Assembly (NCBI GenBank): GCA_913062625.1
Contig: CAJXWP010000008.1
Location: 1 to 64,000 of the forward strand
Direction of reading: 5' to 3'
DNA: 64,000 nucleotides
From: an uncultured Haliea sp.
GTDB taxonomy: Bacteria > Pseudomonadota > Gammaproteobacteria > Pseudomonadales > Halieaceae
Shown here in pieces: positions 47,748 to 55,755 of the stretch. The first letter of the stretch is position 1. The number at the start of each line of letters is the position of its first letter. The notes beneath the pieces were generated by a model. That model had not been told where the DNA came from. It searched no databases and saw only the letters and a program-made list of their open reading frames with translations. The position numbers were made by a program, and so were the translations under genes.

Positions 47748-48380
47748 ATGGGTGTTGTGGCTAAGCGGTCTTCGATGACATTTTTTTCTGATAGTACCAG
47801 CCACTATAGCCATAGGGTGCGTATAGTCTTGGCCGAGAAGGGCGTTACGGTCGATATGGTCGAGTCCGATGCAGCGCACCCTCCCGCCGAGCTGGCTGAC
47901 CTCAACCCATACAATAGTTTGCCAACTCTGGTTGATCGTGACCTAGTGCTCTACGAATCCAAGGTTATGATGGAATATCTGGATGAGCGTTTTCCGCACC
48001 CACCGCTTTTGCCGGTATATCCCGTGGCCAGGGCAGAAAGTCGACTCTTTATTCACCGCATTGAGAAGGACTGGAGTGTACTGGTTGATGCTATCCAGCA
48101 CACACGCAGTGACAATGTCATCAAGAAGTCGGTTAAGGAGCTGCGTGAGAGCATTGTGGGTGTCGCGCCTATTTTTGCTGAAAAGCCGTTCTTTATGAGT
48201 GATGAATTCACCTTGGTGGACTGCTGCATCGCGCCTATTCTATGGCGTCTTCCTTTTTTGGGTGTGGAAATTCGACCCAGTAAGCAAACAAAGCCTCTGC
48301 AAACCTATATGGACAACCTATTTAACCGGGAGTCCTTTCAGGAGAGTCTGACCGAGCAAGAACGAGAAATGCGACTGTAA
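47748..48380 (+). CDS. sspA: Stringent starvation protein A
   Basis: SspA is a GST-fold RNA polymerase-associated regulator of stationary phase and acid tolerance. The 210 residues begin [26 protein letters not shown] and have the GST N-domain [38 protein letters not shown] lies upstream of the ATG. It precedes sspB, the usual pair, and follows the complex III genes as in pseudomonads. Confidence 0.96.
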   Translation: MGVVAKRSSMTFFSDSTSHYSHRVRIVLAEKGVTVDMVESDAAHPPAELADLNPYNSLPTLVDRDLVLYESKVMMEYLDERFPHPPLLPVYPVARAESRLFIHRIEKDWSVLVDAIQHTRSDNVIKKSVKELRESIVGVAPIFAEKPFFMSDEFTLVDCCIAPILWRLPFLGVEIRPSKQTKPLQTYMDNLFNRESFQESLTEQEREMRL

Positions 48381-48418
48381 GACAGACTGTTTCTAGCGGC
48401 ATAGTGTCAGAGTGGATA

Positions 48419-48796
48419 ATGAATTCTAGTCGTCCTTATATCATGCGCGCGCTCTATGAGTGGATCGTAGAGAATGGTTTAACGCCCTATGTGCTGGTAG
48501 AAGTATCGAGGCCTGGCGTTATAGTTCCTCAACAATTTGTTAAGGACAATCAGATTGTCCTTAACATTTCTCCAGACGCTGTCGTTGATCTAAACATATC
48601 CAATGAGGCCGTTGTTTTTAACGGCCGATTCGGAGGGGTCGCGACCGACATTTTTGTGCCTATCTCTGCTGTGGCGGGTATTTATGCACGAGAAAATGGT
48701 CAGGGGATGGTGTTTGACCCCGAGGAGACTGTCAGCTCACCGGACGATACGCCGCCGGAGCCAGAGAAGCGGCCCTCTCTTAAAATCGTAAAATAG
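48419..48796 (+). CDS. sspB: ClpXP protease specificity-enhancing factor SspB
   Basis: SspB delivers ssrA-tagged proteins to ClpXP. The 125 residues begin MNSSRPYIMRALYEWIVENGLTPY and contain FVKDNQIVLNISPDAV and FNGRFGGVATDIFVP, the tag-binding part. The C-terminal tail ends in RPSLKIVK, the ClpX-docking motif. The ATG at 48419 is chosen, with a GTG at 48404 as alternative. A strong inverted repeat lies inside the coding region. Confidence 0.95.
   Translation: MNSSRPYIMRALYEWIVENGLTPYVLVEVSRPGVIVPQQFVKDNQIVLNISPDAVVDLNISNEAVVFNGRFGGVATDIFVPISAVAGIYARENGQGMVFDPEETVSSPDDTPPEPEKRPSLKIVK
48538..48566. repeat. Perfect 13-bp inverted repeat within sspB
   Basis: TGTTAAGGACAAT at 48538-48550 is followed by a CAG loop and the perfect complementary arm ATTGTCCTTAACA at 48554-48566. 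It encodes the conserved VKDNQIVLN, so amino-acid constraint explains part of it, but synonymous positions also match. Confidence 0.9.
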
Positions 48797-48835
48797 AGCG
48801 GGGTTCATGCCCAGCATGCTGCCAGCGTAGTTACA

Positions 48836-49408
48836 CTAATCTACTATCTCAAACAGTTGCACTACGCGACTGACTCCGGAAACGTCCGCCGCCTGCTCTG
48901 AAACACGCTTTGCTTCTTTTTGTGTTATCAAACCCATCAGATAGACCACACTATTTTCAGTCACTACCTTGACCTGTGAGTTCTGAATGTTGTCACTGGT
49001 CAGGAGCACCGATTTGATCTTTGAGGTGATCCATGAGTCTTTACCGCGGGTCAGGCCGGAGCTGGGTGGCCCGATTTCAAGCTCATTGTATATCCGGCGC
49101 ACATTTTGAATTTTGCGGAGCACCTCAGTCGCCCGCGATTTTAGCGCTTTGTCACCGACTTGTCCGGCTAGAAGCACATAGCCGTTATAGCTGACCAGAA
49201 CTAAGTGCGCGTCGTCATAGGCATCATTTGACGCATGAATATTGACTTCAGCCTTGGTTTCGATATTGTCGTCTTCGATCATTCGTCCTAGGGTACGCTC
49301 GTTGGGTGGATCGTCTATCGAGTCCATCTGCATGCTTGACAGGAAACTCCCACAGCCCGATAGCGCGAGTGAGAAACAGGCAAGCAGTGAGGCAAAAATC
49401 ATTCTCAT
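48836..49408 (-). CDS. dolP: BON-domain outer-membrane lipoprotein DolP
   Basis: DolP (YraP) is an outer-membrane lipoprotein with two BON domains that supports membrane integrity. The 190 residues carry a signal peptide and lipobox LSGC, followed by two BON domains, the first around VLVSYNGYVLLAGQVGD and the second around VVTENSVVYLMGLIT. It sits 3 nt downstream of the SIS gene in the order seen in pseudomonads. Confidence 0.94.
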   Translation of the reverse strand: MRMIFASLLACFSLALSGCGSFLSSMQMDSIDDPPNERTLGRMIEDDNIETKAEVNIHASNDAYDDAHLVLVSYNGYVLLAGQVGDKALKSRATEVLRKIQNVRRIYNELEIGPPSSGLTRGKDSWITSKIKSVLLTSDNIQNSQVKVVTENSVVYLMGLITQKEAKRVSEQAADVSGVSRVVQLFEIVD

Positions 49409-49411
49409 GGT

Positions 49412-50011
49412 CTAGTCCCGGTTATAGGTTCCAAAAAGGGTGTGATCTATCAGTTCGCATAAACTGTGAATCACCATGGTGTGTATTTCGACAATACGGC
49501 TTGGTTGGGTGGCATCCACCCGCAGCTCCACATCTTCCGGGCGCATAAGCGTGCCGATGTCGCTATCCCCCGTATTCGACATGACAACTACTTGCATGTT
49601 TCGCTCTTGGGCGGTCTGCACGGCTCGCAACAGATTGTCCGTGCCCATTGAGCTGTTTATGCAGAGCAACACATCGCCCGCTTGACCCAGAGCGCGCAGC
49701 TGGCGTGAGAAGATTTCGCTGATACCAATGGATTGGGCGATGGCGGTGACATTGGCGCTGTCCGCGCCGAGCGTGAGCGCAGGCAGGGCAGGCCTATCGT
49801 CGCCAAAGCGGGTGAGTAAATTACACGTAAATAGCTGAGCCAGCGCAGCGTCCACGCCGTTGCCGCAGACGATGATTTTACGATCTGCCAGCAGCGCCTC
49901 TGCCATGAGCTGGCCACCACTGATAATCACTTCCGCCAGGGGGTCCACGGACATGACGATAGTATCGATGGTGCGCTGGAAATTATCGGCAATGATTCGG
50001 TAGTAGTCCAT
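49412..50011 (-). CDS. SIS-domain protein, DiaA/GmhA-like with altered motifs
   Basis: The 199-residue protein has the SIS fold of phosphoheptose isomerase GmhA and the replication initiator-associated DiaA. The position between yraN and dolP is that of diaA. Two usually conserved loops are altered: the GNGGSAxDAQHF segment reads GNGVDAALAQLF (50-61), and the phosphate loop STSGNS reads INSSMGTD (118-125). The later IVEIHTMVIHSLCELIDHTLFG is well conserved. Isomerase activity is doubtful; a binding role as in DiaA is more likely. The start at 50011 excludes an upstream extension that overlaps yraN. Confidence 0.8.
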   Translation of the reverse strand: MDYYRIIADNFQRTIDTIVMSVDPLAEVIISGGQLMAEALLADRKIIVCGNGVDAALAQLFTCNLLTRFGDDRPALPALTLGADSANVTAIAQSIGISEIFSRQLRALGQAGDVLLCINSSMGTDNLLRAVQTAQERNMQVVVMSNTGDSDIGTLMRPEDVELRVDATQPSRIVEIHTMVIHSLCELIDHTLFGTYNRD

Positions 50012-50033
50012 GCAGGTTCTTCCAGAAAAAATG

Positions 50034-50393
50034 TCAGGCTGTGAATGCGCCGCGAATCCAGCGAATACGCGTGCTGGTTCCAGATTGTGGGGGTTCAAAG
50101 GCGATCACGTCAAATCGACAGGGCATATTGATCAAATTTGGCCTATGTTGCAAAAAAAGTTGCGCCGTTCGCACGATACGCTGCTGCTTGCGAGTGTTTA
50201 CAGAACCTGCGGCGCTGTCAAATCGACGGTTACTGCGTGCTCTGACTTCTACAAAGACCAGATGAGCGCCATCCTGAACAATGAGGTCGATTTCACCCGT
50301 TTTCCTCCTGAAGTTACGTTCCAGTAGCAGGAGTCCCGCGCCCGTTATGAGCGACGCTGCCTGGTCCTCGTAATAGTCTCCCACTGACTTCAT
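50034..50393 (-). CDS. yraN: YraN family (UPF0102) endonuclease-like protein
   Basis: The 119-residue protein has the restriction-endonuclease-like fold of UPF0102. GDYYEDQAASLITGAGLLLLERNF and GEIDLIVQDGAHLVFVEVRARS are the family motifs (acidic Asp, ExK-like EVR). Its function is not established. It lies after lpoA and before the SIS gene on the minus strand. Confidence 0.92.
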   Translation of the reverse strand: MKSVGDYYEDQAASLITGAGLLLLERNFRRKTGEIDLIVQDGAHLVFVEVRARSNRRFDSAAGSVNTRKQQRIVRTAQLFLQHRPNLINMPCRFDVIAFEPPQSGTSTRIRWIRGAFTA

Positions 50394-50441
50394 AAGCGCG
50401 TTGCAATGCTGCGGTTGATTGCACTAGAACGGCTAGTCTAT

Positions 50442-52256
50442 CTACTGGGCCTTCAGCGCGCCCGCATCAAATGTGGCCGGGGACAGTTGCCGCCTGATGC
50501 TCAGGGTCGGGTCCAGGGTAAGCAGGCCAGTATTCCCGCGCATTAAGGCGTCTGCACCGCTCTGCAGGCGCAAAAAGTTGGCTTGAACAAGATATGCATC
50601 TGCTCCCAGGGCGTTGAGGCGCGTATAGTTGCCGCTGTCGGCGTCACCGGCGGCAAGTGCTTCCCGCAAGCCGTGATCGGCGCCCAATAGCCACGGCATT
50701 TCAACGAGTTGGATACCATTTAAATCCTGGTTACGCTCGTCTGGAACGCCGTTGTAAATACTCGAGATAGCGTAGGCAGGGAGATCGCCAGCATAGTGAA
50801 ATGCCAGTAGCGGCCTAATCGAGCGAGCCTCAGTGCCATTGCGGCTAAGGAGAAAGACGACATCGGGATCTTGCCGGCGGCGGGGAGTAAATTCAATGTT
50901 ACTGCCTACTGTGGCGCGTAGGTCACGTGCTCGCTGCTCGCTGGCGTCCAGCGACAATGCCGACGTTACGCTGCTGGAATAATCATCGTAGGTGCCATAG
51001 GTTGAAGTGCTGGCGATTGTGCCCCCAAGGGATTCCCAGCGCTGACGCAATGCGTTCTCTACTTTGTTTCCCCAATCACCCGCTGGCTTAATGATGATCG
51101 CTCGGCGAGCTCCCCTGCCAAAAGCGAGTTCAGCAACATTGATGGCTTCGTCTTCCGGCGCCAGCGACAGTTGCACCAAGGCGCTGCCCGGCGCAGGTAA
51201 TATCGAGTCGATATGATTGAGGGCCAGTATGGGTATGGGCCGCTCCGGGCGCGTTGCAAGGTCGGCCAAGGCTTCTTTACTTAGGGGACCAACGACGATG
51301 CTGGCGCCTTCTCGCAGCGCCTCGTCATAGGCATTGCTGGCAGAAGAGAATTTCTCAACATCAATGACAAAAAGTTCATGGTTTGTTTGCCCTAGTGAGC
51401 TGCCGGAGTAATGGGCCGCTAAGAAGCCGTCCAGCACGGCTTTTCCAGCCTGCGCCAGTTGCCCGCTGAGCGGAAGAATAAGGGCTACTTTGCGATTCTG
51501 GGCCGAGGGCGCCAGCAGATAGTCGAGCCCACCTGGCAGCGGGTTAGCAGCTGGGTGGTCTGGGTTTTCAGTCCGCCACTGAGCCAATTCACGCGGCATT
51601 TCGGAACCAGCCTGGCGGTTGATTTGCGCAAGTGCCAGCCAGCCACGCCATTGGGGGTCTGCGGCGCTAGGAAAGGCTGTCAGCAGTTGCTGCTCGTCCG
51701 TTCTTTCTAGGTTGTGCCATACGCTGCGTTTCCATGCGGCAGCGGTGTCCCCTTGGGTTCCCCGCAGAATATGATCTGCCAGTTGGGCGCTTGCTAACGA
51801 GTCGCCCTGCGTTTCCAATATATAATGTTTCAAGCTGAGGATGCGGTAGCGCAAGGCCGGATTGATGCCGGGATACTCTAGCTGCTCTAATTGAACCAGT
51901 GCCTGTAACTGATCGCCGCGGATATAGGCTATGCGTGCCTGCAGATAGCCTACATAGGTGCTGTCATTCGATGACATTCCGTCCAAGGGGATTTCTTGTA
52001 GGGTAACGCTGGCCTGCATCCAGTCAAATTCTGCAAGCGATAGCTCAGCGCTATTGAAAACGGCACTGAACTGGCTGGGCGGCAATATCAGAGAAATTTT
52101 TGATTGCTGTTTAGGCTGTTGCTTCTCGGGCGCGGGGGTCTGTGGTTCAGGCTCCTTTTTTTGAGGTTCGCCAGCGCAGCCCCACAGCAATAATGCCAGC
52201 AAAAAAAGTGTTAGCGTTGTTAGCTGGCTGCCCTGACCGGAATGTGTATCTCTCAT
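50442..52256 (-). CDS. lpoA: Penicillin-binding protein activator LpoA
   Basis: LpoA is an outer-membrane lipoprotein that activates PBP1A. From the ATG at 52256 the 604-residue product has a signal peptide with lipobox LLWGC, a proline/glutamine/lysine-rich linker, a TPR-like N domain and a C-terminal periplasmic-binding-protein-like domain (KVALILPLSGQLAQAGKAVLDGFLAAHY). An in-frame GTG at 52274 is less likely. It diverges from rsmI, as usual. Confidence 0.92.
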   Translation of the reverse strand: MRDTHSGQGSQLTTLTLFLLALLLWGCAGEPQKKEPEPQTPAPEKQQPKQQSKISLILPPSQFSAVFNSAELSLAEFDWMQASVTLQEIPLDGMSSNDSTYVGYLQARIAYIRGDQLQALVQLEQLEYPGINPALRYRILSLKHYILETQGDSLASAQLADHILRGTQGDTAAAWKRSVWHNLERTDEQQLLTAFPSAADPQWRGWLALAQINRQAGSEMPRELAQWRTENPDHPAANPLPGGLDYLLAPSAQNRKVALILPLSGQLAQAGKAVLDGFLAAHYSGSSLGQTNHELFVIDVEKFSSASNAYDEALREGASIVVGPLSKEALADLATRPERPIPILALNHIDSILPAPGSALVQLSLAPEDEAINVAELAFGRGARRAIIIKPAGDWGNKVENALRQRWESLGGTIASTSTYGTYDDYSSSVTSALSLDASEQRARDLRATVGSNIEFTPRRRQDPDVVFLLSRNGTEARSIRPLLAFHYAGDLPAYAISSIYNGVPDERNQDLNGIQLVEMPWLLGADHGLREALAAGDADSGNYTRLNALGADAYLVQANFLRLQSGADALMRGNTGLLTLDPTLSIRRQLSPATFDAGALKAQ

Positions 52257-52331
52257 GTTATGCTTCGCCCACACGTTAATGGATCCTGTTTGTTCGGGAT
52301 TTCTAATCCACCGACATTATAAGGGGAATTT

Positions 52332-53177
52332 GTGGATTCCGGGCTTTATGTTGTGGCAACGCCTATCGGTAACTTCGGTGATATGTCACAGCGCGCCGTC
52401 GAGGTTCTGCAAAATGCGGACCTTATCGCGGTAGAAGACACGCGTCACAGTCAGCGTCTGCTGCAGTTTTTCGCAATCAGCACGCCGGTTATGGCCTACC
52501 ATGACCACAGTGATGAACGTGCACTGCATCGAATTGGCAACTGTTTGTCTGGTGGTGGAAGCGTAGCGCTTATGTCTGACGCCGGCACCCCTCTGATATC
52601 AGATCCTGGTTATCGGCTCGTCCGCCATGTGCAGGACAGTGGCTTCGCCGTGCGCCCTGTTCCCGGCGCTTGCGCCGCGATCGCCGCACTAAGCGTATCG
52701 GGCGTGCCGACGGACCGGTTCCTGTTCGAGGGCTTTCTTCCGGCTCGCGAGGGGGCGAGGCTAAACAGGCTGAATGCGCTGGCCTCAGAGCCAGTAACGC
52801 TCATTTTTTATGAGGCGCCCCACCGTATTGATGCCTCATTGCAGTCCATGATCAAGGCATTTGGCGATACGAGGGAGGCGGTATTGGCACGTGAAATCAC
52901 CAAGCTCTTTGAAACAATCAAGCGAGGCTCATTGGCAGAATTGTCCCAATTTGTAAGTGATGACAATAATCAGCAAAGAGGCGAAATTGTTGTGATCGTT
53001 GCTGGGAAGCCAAAAGGAGAGCAAGAATTGGATGCTGAGGTTTCGGCGCTACTGTTGCGCCTGTCGCAGGAATTGCCGGCTAAGCGAGCTGCGGCGGTGG
53101 TGGCAGACTGCACCGGTTTACGTAAGAAGCAGCTGTATGATTATTTATTGGCGATGAAACAGGACCGTGGCGAGTAA
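52332..53177 (+). CDS. rsmI: 16S rRNA (cytidine1402-2'-O)-methyltransferase
   Basis: RsmI methylates C1402 in the decoding centre. The 281 residues begin SGLYVVATPIGNFGDMSQRA, with the tetrapyrrole-methylase-fold signature SDAGTPLISDPGYRLV and the SAM-binding VPGACAAIAALSVSGVPTDRF. The start is a GTG at 52332 with AAGGGGAA upstream. It is divergent from lpoA and precedes rnpB. Confidence 0.96.
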   Translation: MDSGLYVVATPIGNFGDMSQRAVEVLQNADLIAVEDTRHSQRLLQFFAISTPVMAYHDHSDERALHRIGNCLSGGGSVALMSDAGTPLISDPGYRLVRHVQDSGFAVRPVPGACAAIAALSVSGVPTDRFLFEGFLPAREGARLNRLNALASEPVTLIFYEAPHRIDASLQSMIKAFGDTREAVLAREITKLFETIKRGSLAELSQFVSDDNNQQRGEIVVIVAGKPKGEQELDAEVSALLLRLSQELPAKRAAAVVADCTGLRKKQLYDYLLAMKQDRGE

Positions 53178-53206
53178 AGCGCAAAGCAGAGTCAGGCATG
53201 CATTAC

Positions 53207-53235
53207 TTGCTCTGGACAGCGTCAGAGCGTAGTCT
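53207..53235 (+). promoter_or_regulatory. Candidate rnpB promoter
   Basis: TTGCTC (53207-53212) and TAGTCT (53230-53235) lie 17 nt apart, with a GC-rich discriminator. The expected transcription start falls at about 53242, matching the predicted 5' end of RNase P RNA. Confidence 0.5.
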
Positions 53236-53242
53236 TGCCGGC

Positions 53243-53590
53243 GAGTCGGTTAGACGATCGCTTTTCATTCGTGTTTACGCGTTTGGGGGGAGGAAAGTCC
53301 GGGCTCCATAGGGCAGAGTGCCAGGTAACGCCTGGGGGGCGAGAGCCTACGGAAAGTGCAACAGAAAGGATACCGCCTGGTTCGCCAGGTAAGGGTGAAA
53401 AGGTGCGGTAAGAGCGCACCGCGCGGCTGGTAACAGGCGTGGCGATGGTAAACCCCACTCGGAGCAAGACCAAATAGGAATCCGTTAGCTGTGGCCCGCA
53501 GTGGATTCGGGTAGGTCGCTACAGGCAGGTGGTGACACCTGTCGCAGATGAATGATCGTCCACGACAGAACCCGGCTTATCGACCGACTC
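53243..53590 (+). ncRNA. rnpB: RNase P RNA (class A)
   Basis: The catalytic RNA of RNase P matures tRNA 5' ends. The universally conserved core is visible: GAGGAAAGTCCGGGCTCC (about 53290), the ACAGAAAGGATACCG region, GGTAAACCCCACTCGGAGCA, and the 3' AGAACCCGGCTTAT. The 5' GAGTCGGT (53243) pairs with ACCGACTC (ends 53590) to form P1. The 348-nt length is near that of E. coli (377). A run of T follows. Confidence 0.95.
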
Positions 53591-53613
53591 TTTTAATTAT
53601 TGAAAACGGCCTA

Positions 53614-53648
53614 TCCGGCGCTAGCCGGACGGGCGCTTTTACGCTTTT
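53614..53648 (+). terminator. Possible terminator hairpin after rnpB
   Basis: TCCGGC (53614-53619) and GCCGGA (53624-53629) form a 6-bp stem with loop GCTA. T runs lie at 53637 and 53644 rather than directly after the stem, so it may be a weak or processed terminator. Confidence 0.4.
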
Positions 53649-53919
53649 TGAATTAAGTCATATTCGCGTTTTTACCCGCAATCGCCAATATTCAGCGGTA
53701 ACGTTGGGTCAATTGGCCTCTTTTTTATAGTTTTTTATTATAAAAAATTGTTCCTTCATAAAAAAAAAGACTTTAAGTTAATGTAAATCATTAGGAAGTT
53801 AATTTATCGATCTGTTTTAAAGCGTTATTCTATTCTGAAACCTCCCCTCTACGTGCTTCATGCCACGTCAAAGCTGCTCTAATTACCTGAAATCAAAACG
53901 TTTTTTCTATATGGCTCAC

Positions 53920-53949
53920 TTGACAGTGTCTCGTTGACCCCCCTATAGT
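53920..53949 (+). promoter_or_regulatory. mraZ operon promoter
   Basis: TTGACA (53920-53925) is a perfect -35 hexamer. TATAGT (53944-53949) is the -10, with an 18-nt spacer. Transcription would begin near 53956, about 70 nt before the mraZ GTG. The A+T-rich tract lies upstream. Confidence 0.7.
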
Positions 53950-53957
53950 GTTGATAA

Positions 53958-53992
53958 GTGGGAATAAGTGGAAGCTTTTGGTTTTTTGTGGG
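53958..53992 (+). promoter_or_regulatory. MraZ-binding boxes
   Basis: GTGGG at 53958, GTGGA at 53968 and GTGGG at 53988 lie at multiples of 10 nt, the helical period of MraZ boxes in other bacteria. They lie at or just past the probable transcription start, so MraZ could repress its own operon. Confidence 0.55.
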
Positions 53993-54024
53993 TTTAAAAG
54001 CCGAGATTGAGTGGAGAAACTGCC

Positions 54025-54480
54025 GTGTTTCGCGGAGTACAGCATATCAATATGGATGCAAAGGGGCGGTTGGCGATGCCAGCGCGCCAGCGTGAGCCAT
54101 TGCATTCGCAATCAGCCGGACAAGTCGTCATTACTATTGATACTCAGGCTGCCTGCTTGGTGATCTATCCGCTGCCTGAGTGGGAGCGCATAGAAAAAGA
54201 TATCCAAGACCTGCCTGCGCTGAAGCCTGCGGTAAAACGCTTCCAGCGGTTGGTGTTGGGTTATGCCACTGACTTAGAACTGGATGGCAACGGCCGCCTG
54301 CTATTGCCGCAGCCCCTGCGAGATTACGCGCAACTGGAGAAGAAATTGGTACTGGTGGGCCAGGGCAACAAATTGGAATTGTGGTCTGAGACGCTGTGGT
54401 TCGCTCAGCGCGATCAAGCGTTGCTAGATTCTGGCCCGGAAGCCGAATTGCCCGCTGAACTTATGTCGCTAACGCTTTAG
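54025..54480 (+). CDS. mraZ: Transcriptional regulator MraZ
   Basis: MraZ is a SpoVT/AbrB-like regulator of the division cluster. From the GTG at 54025 the 151 residues match the family, with FRGVQHINMDAKGRLAMPARQRE and a second repeat ELDGNGRLLLPQPLRDYAQL. The frame extended to a TTG at 54007 adds six non-conserved residues and is rejected. GGAG lies 8 nt upstream. It is abutted by rsmH. Confidence 0.95.
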   Translation: MFRGVQHINMDAKGRLAMPARQREPLHSQSAGQVVITIDTQAACLVIYPLPEWERIEKDIQDLPALKPAVKRFQRLVLGYATDLELDGNGRLLLPQPLRDYAQLEKKLVLVGQGNKLELWSETLWFAQRDQALLDSGPEAELPAELMSLTL

Positions 54481-55407
54481 GTGACGGCTATACATCAAAC
54501 AGTTTTGTTGCGCGAAGCTGTTGATGCTTTGGTCACTTTGCCCGGTGGCTTTTATGTGGATGGCACCTTTGGTCGCGGCGGGCACAGTCGTCAGCTGCTG
54601 CGAAGTCTTGACAGCAGTGGGCGCGTGCTTGGCGTTGATAAGGATCCGGAGGCGCAGGCGGAGGCCCATAAGCTGGCAGAGAGTGAGCCCCGGTTGACAT
54701 TTTTCCATGGCTCATTCGCTGAGCTTCCTCAGCAGCTGAGTGGGATGGGTATCGATGCAGTCGACGGCATTTTGCTGGACCTTGGGGTTTCTAGTCCTCA
54801 GTTAGATGATGGCGATAGGGGGTTCAGCTTTATGCGCGATGGCCCGTTAGATATGCGCATGGACACTAGTCGTGGAGAAACAGCAGCCCAGTGGTTATCG
54901 CGCGCCGATCTGCAGGATATTGCCAGAGTATTGAAAGATTATGGAGAAGAACGCTTCGCGCGTCGTATTGCTTCAGCAATAGTTGCCGCAAGAGAAGTGT
55001 CCCCAATTGAGACTACAGGTCAGTTAGCTCGGATGGTTAGCGAGGCTCATCCGCGGTGGGAAAAACACAAGCATCCGGCTACCCGTTCTTTTCAGGCAAT
55101 TCGTATCAAAGTCAATCGAGAACTCGAAGACCTACAGGTGTTTTTATCCGTCGCGCTGGATATGTTGCGCGTCGGGGGCCGCCTGGTGGTGATCAGCTTT
55201 CACTCTCTAGAAGATCGCTTGGTAAAGCGCTATATGCGCGATATGGCCAGAGGAGATTCACTCCCTCGCGGTGTGCCGGTGACGGATAGCCAGCTCAATC
55301 GTCGTATGCGCCTGGTGGGTCGTTCAGTCAAGGCCAGTGCTGAAGAGGTGGCAGATAATGTGCGTGCGCGCAGTGCCGTGATGCGTATCGCGGAAAAAAT
55401 CAATTGA
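54481..55407 (+). CDS. rsmH: 16S rRNA (cytosine1402-N4)-methyltransferase RsmH
   Basis: RsmH (MraW) methylates N4 of C1402, the same nucleotide as RsmI in this window. The 308 residues include [13 protein letters not shown], the SAM loop [37 protein letters not shown] and the C-terminal [16 protein letters not shown]. The start is a GTG at 54481, immediately after the mraZ stop. Confidence 0.97.
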   Translation: MTAIHQTVLLREAVDALVTLPGGFYVDGTFGRGGHSRQLLRSLDSSGRVLGVDKDPEAQAEAHKLAESEPRLTFFHGSFAELPQQLSGMGIDAVDGILLDLGVSSPQLDDGDRGFSFMRDGPLDMRMDTSRGETAAQWLSRADLQDIARVLKDYGEERFARRIASAIVAAREVSPIETTGQLARMVSEAHPRWEKHKHPATRSFQAIRIKVNRELEDLQVFLSVALDMLRVGGRLVVISFHSLEDRLVKRYMRDMARGDSLPRGVPVTDSQLNRRMRLVGRSVKASAEEVADNVRARSAVMRIAEKIN

Positions 55408-55431
55408 ACCGAGATTTGAATAATAAATAGT

Positions 55432-55755
55432 GTGGCAGAAGTTGGAATGATGAGCGCAGCGCCAATACAGCAAAACCAATCAGCCAGCCGGGAGCTGCTT
55501 TATGTTAATGCTGCCGTGCTAATACTGATTATGGTGTCCGCTTTTGCCACTATTTATTCGACGCACGCTTGCCGCGCGCTGTACACACAACTTCAGGTGC
55601 TGGAGTCCTCCCAGTGGTATTTGCAGGAAGATTATGGGCGCCTCGTACTGGAGCAGAGTATCTGGGCGTCTCACCGGCGAGTCGAGAACGTGGCTCGTGA
55701 AGAGTTGGGCATGGGGGTACCGGATCTCGCCGCTTACAAGGTGATATCGCAGTGA
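55432..55755 (+). CDS. ftsL: Cell division protein FtsL
   Basis: FtsL is a small bitopic protein that works with FtsB and FtsQ to activate septal synthesis. The 107 residues have one membrane segment (YVNAAVLILIMVSAFATIYS) followed by a leucine-rich coiled coil (LYTQLQVLESSQWYLQEDYGRLVLE) and the RVENVAREELGM segment. The start is a GTG at 55432; an ATG at 55447 is an alternative. The stop overlaps the ftsI start. Confidence 0.92.
   Translation: MAEVGMMSAAPIQQNQSASRELLYVNAAVLILIMVSAFATIYSTHACRALYTQLQVLESSQWYLQEDYGRLVLEQSIWASHRRVENVAREELGMGVPDLAAYKVISQ

Larger units (their letters stand above)
53591..54024. other. Intergenic region between rnpB and mraZ
   Basis: This 434-bp region has no convincing gene. 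It holds T runs after rnpB, a TCCGGC/GCCGGA hairpin, a strongly A+T-rich tract at about 53715-53830 with long A and T runs, and then the mraZ promoter with its boxes. A frame of 60 codons from 53548 overlaps rnpB and is not supported. Confidence 0.8.
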
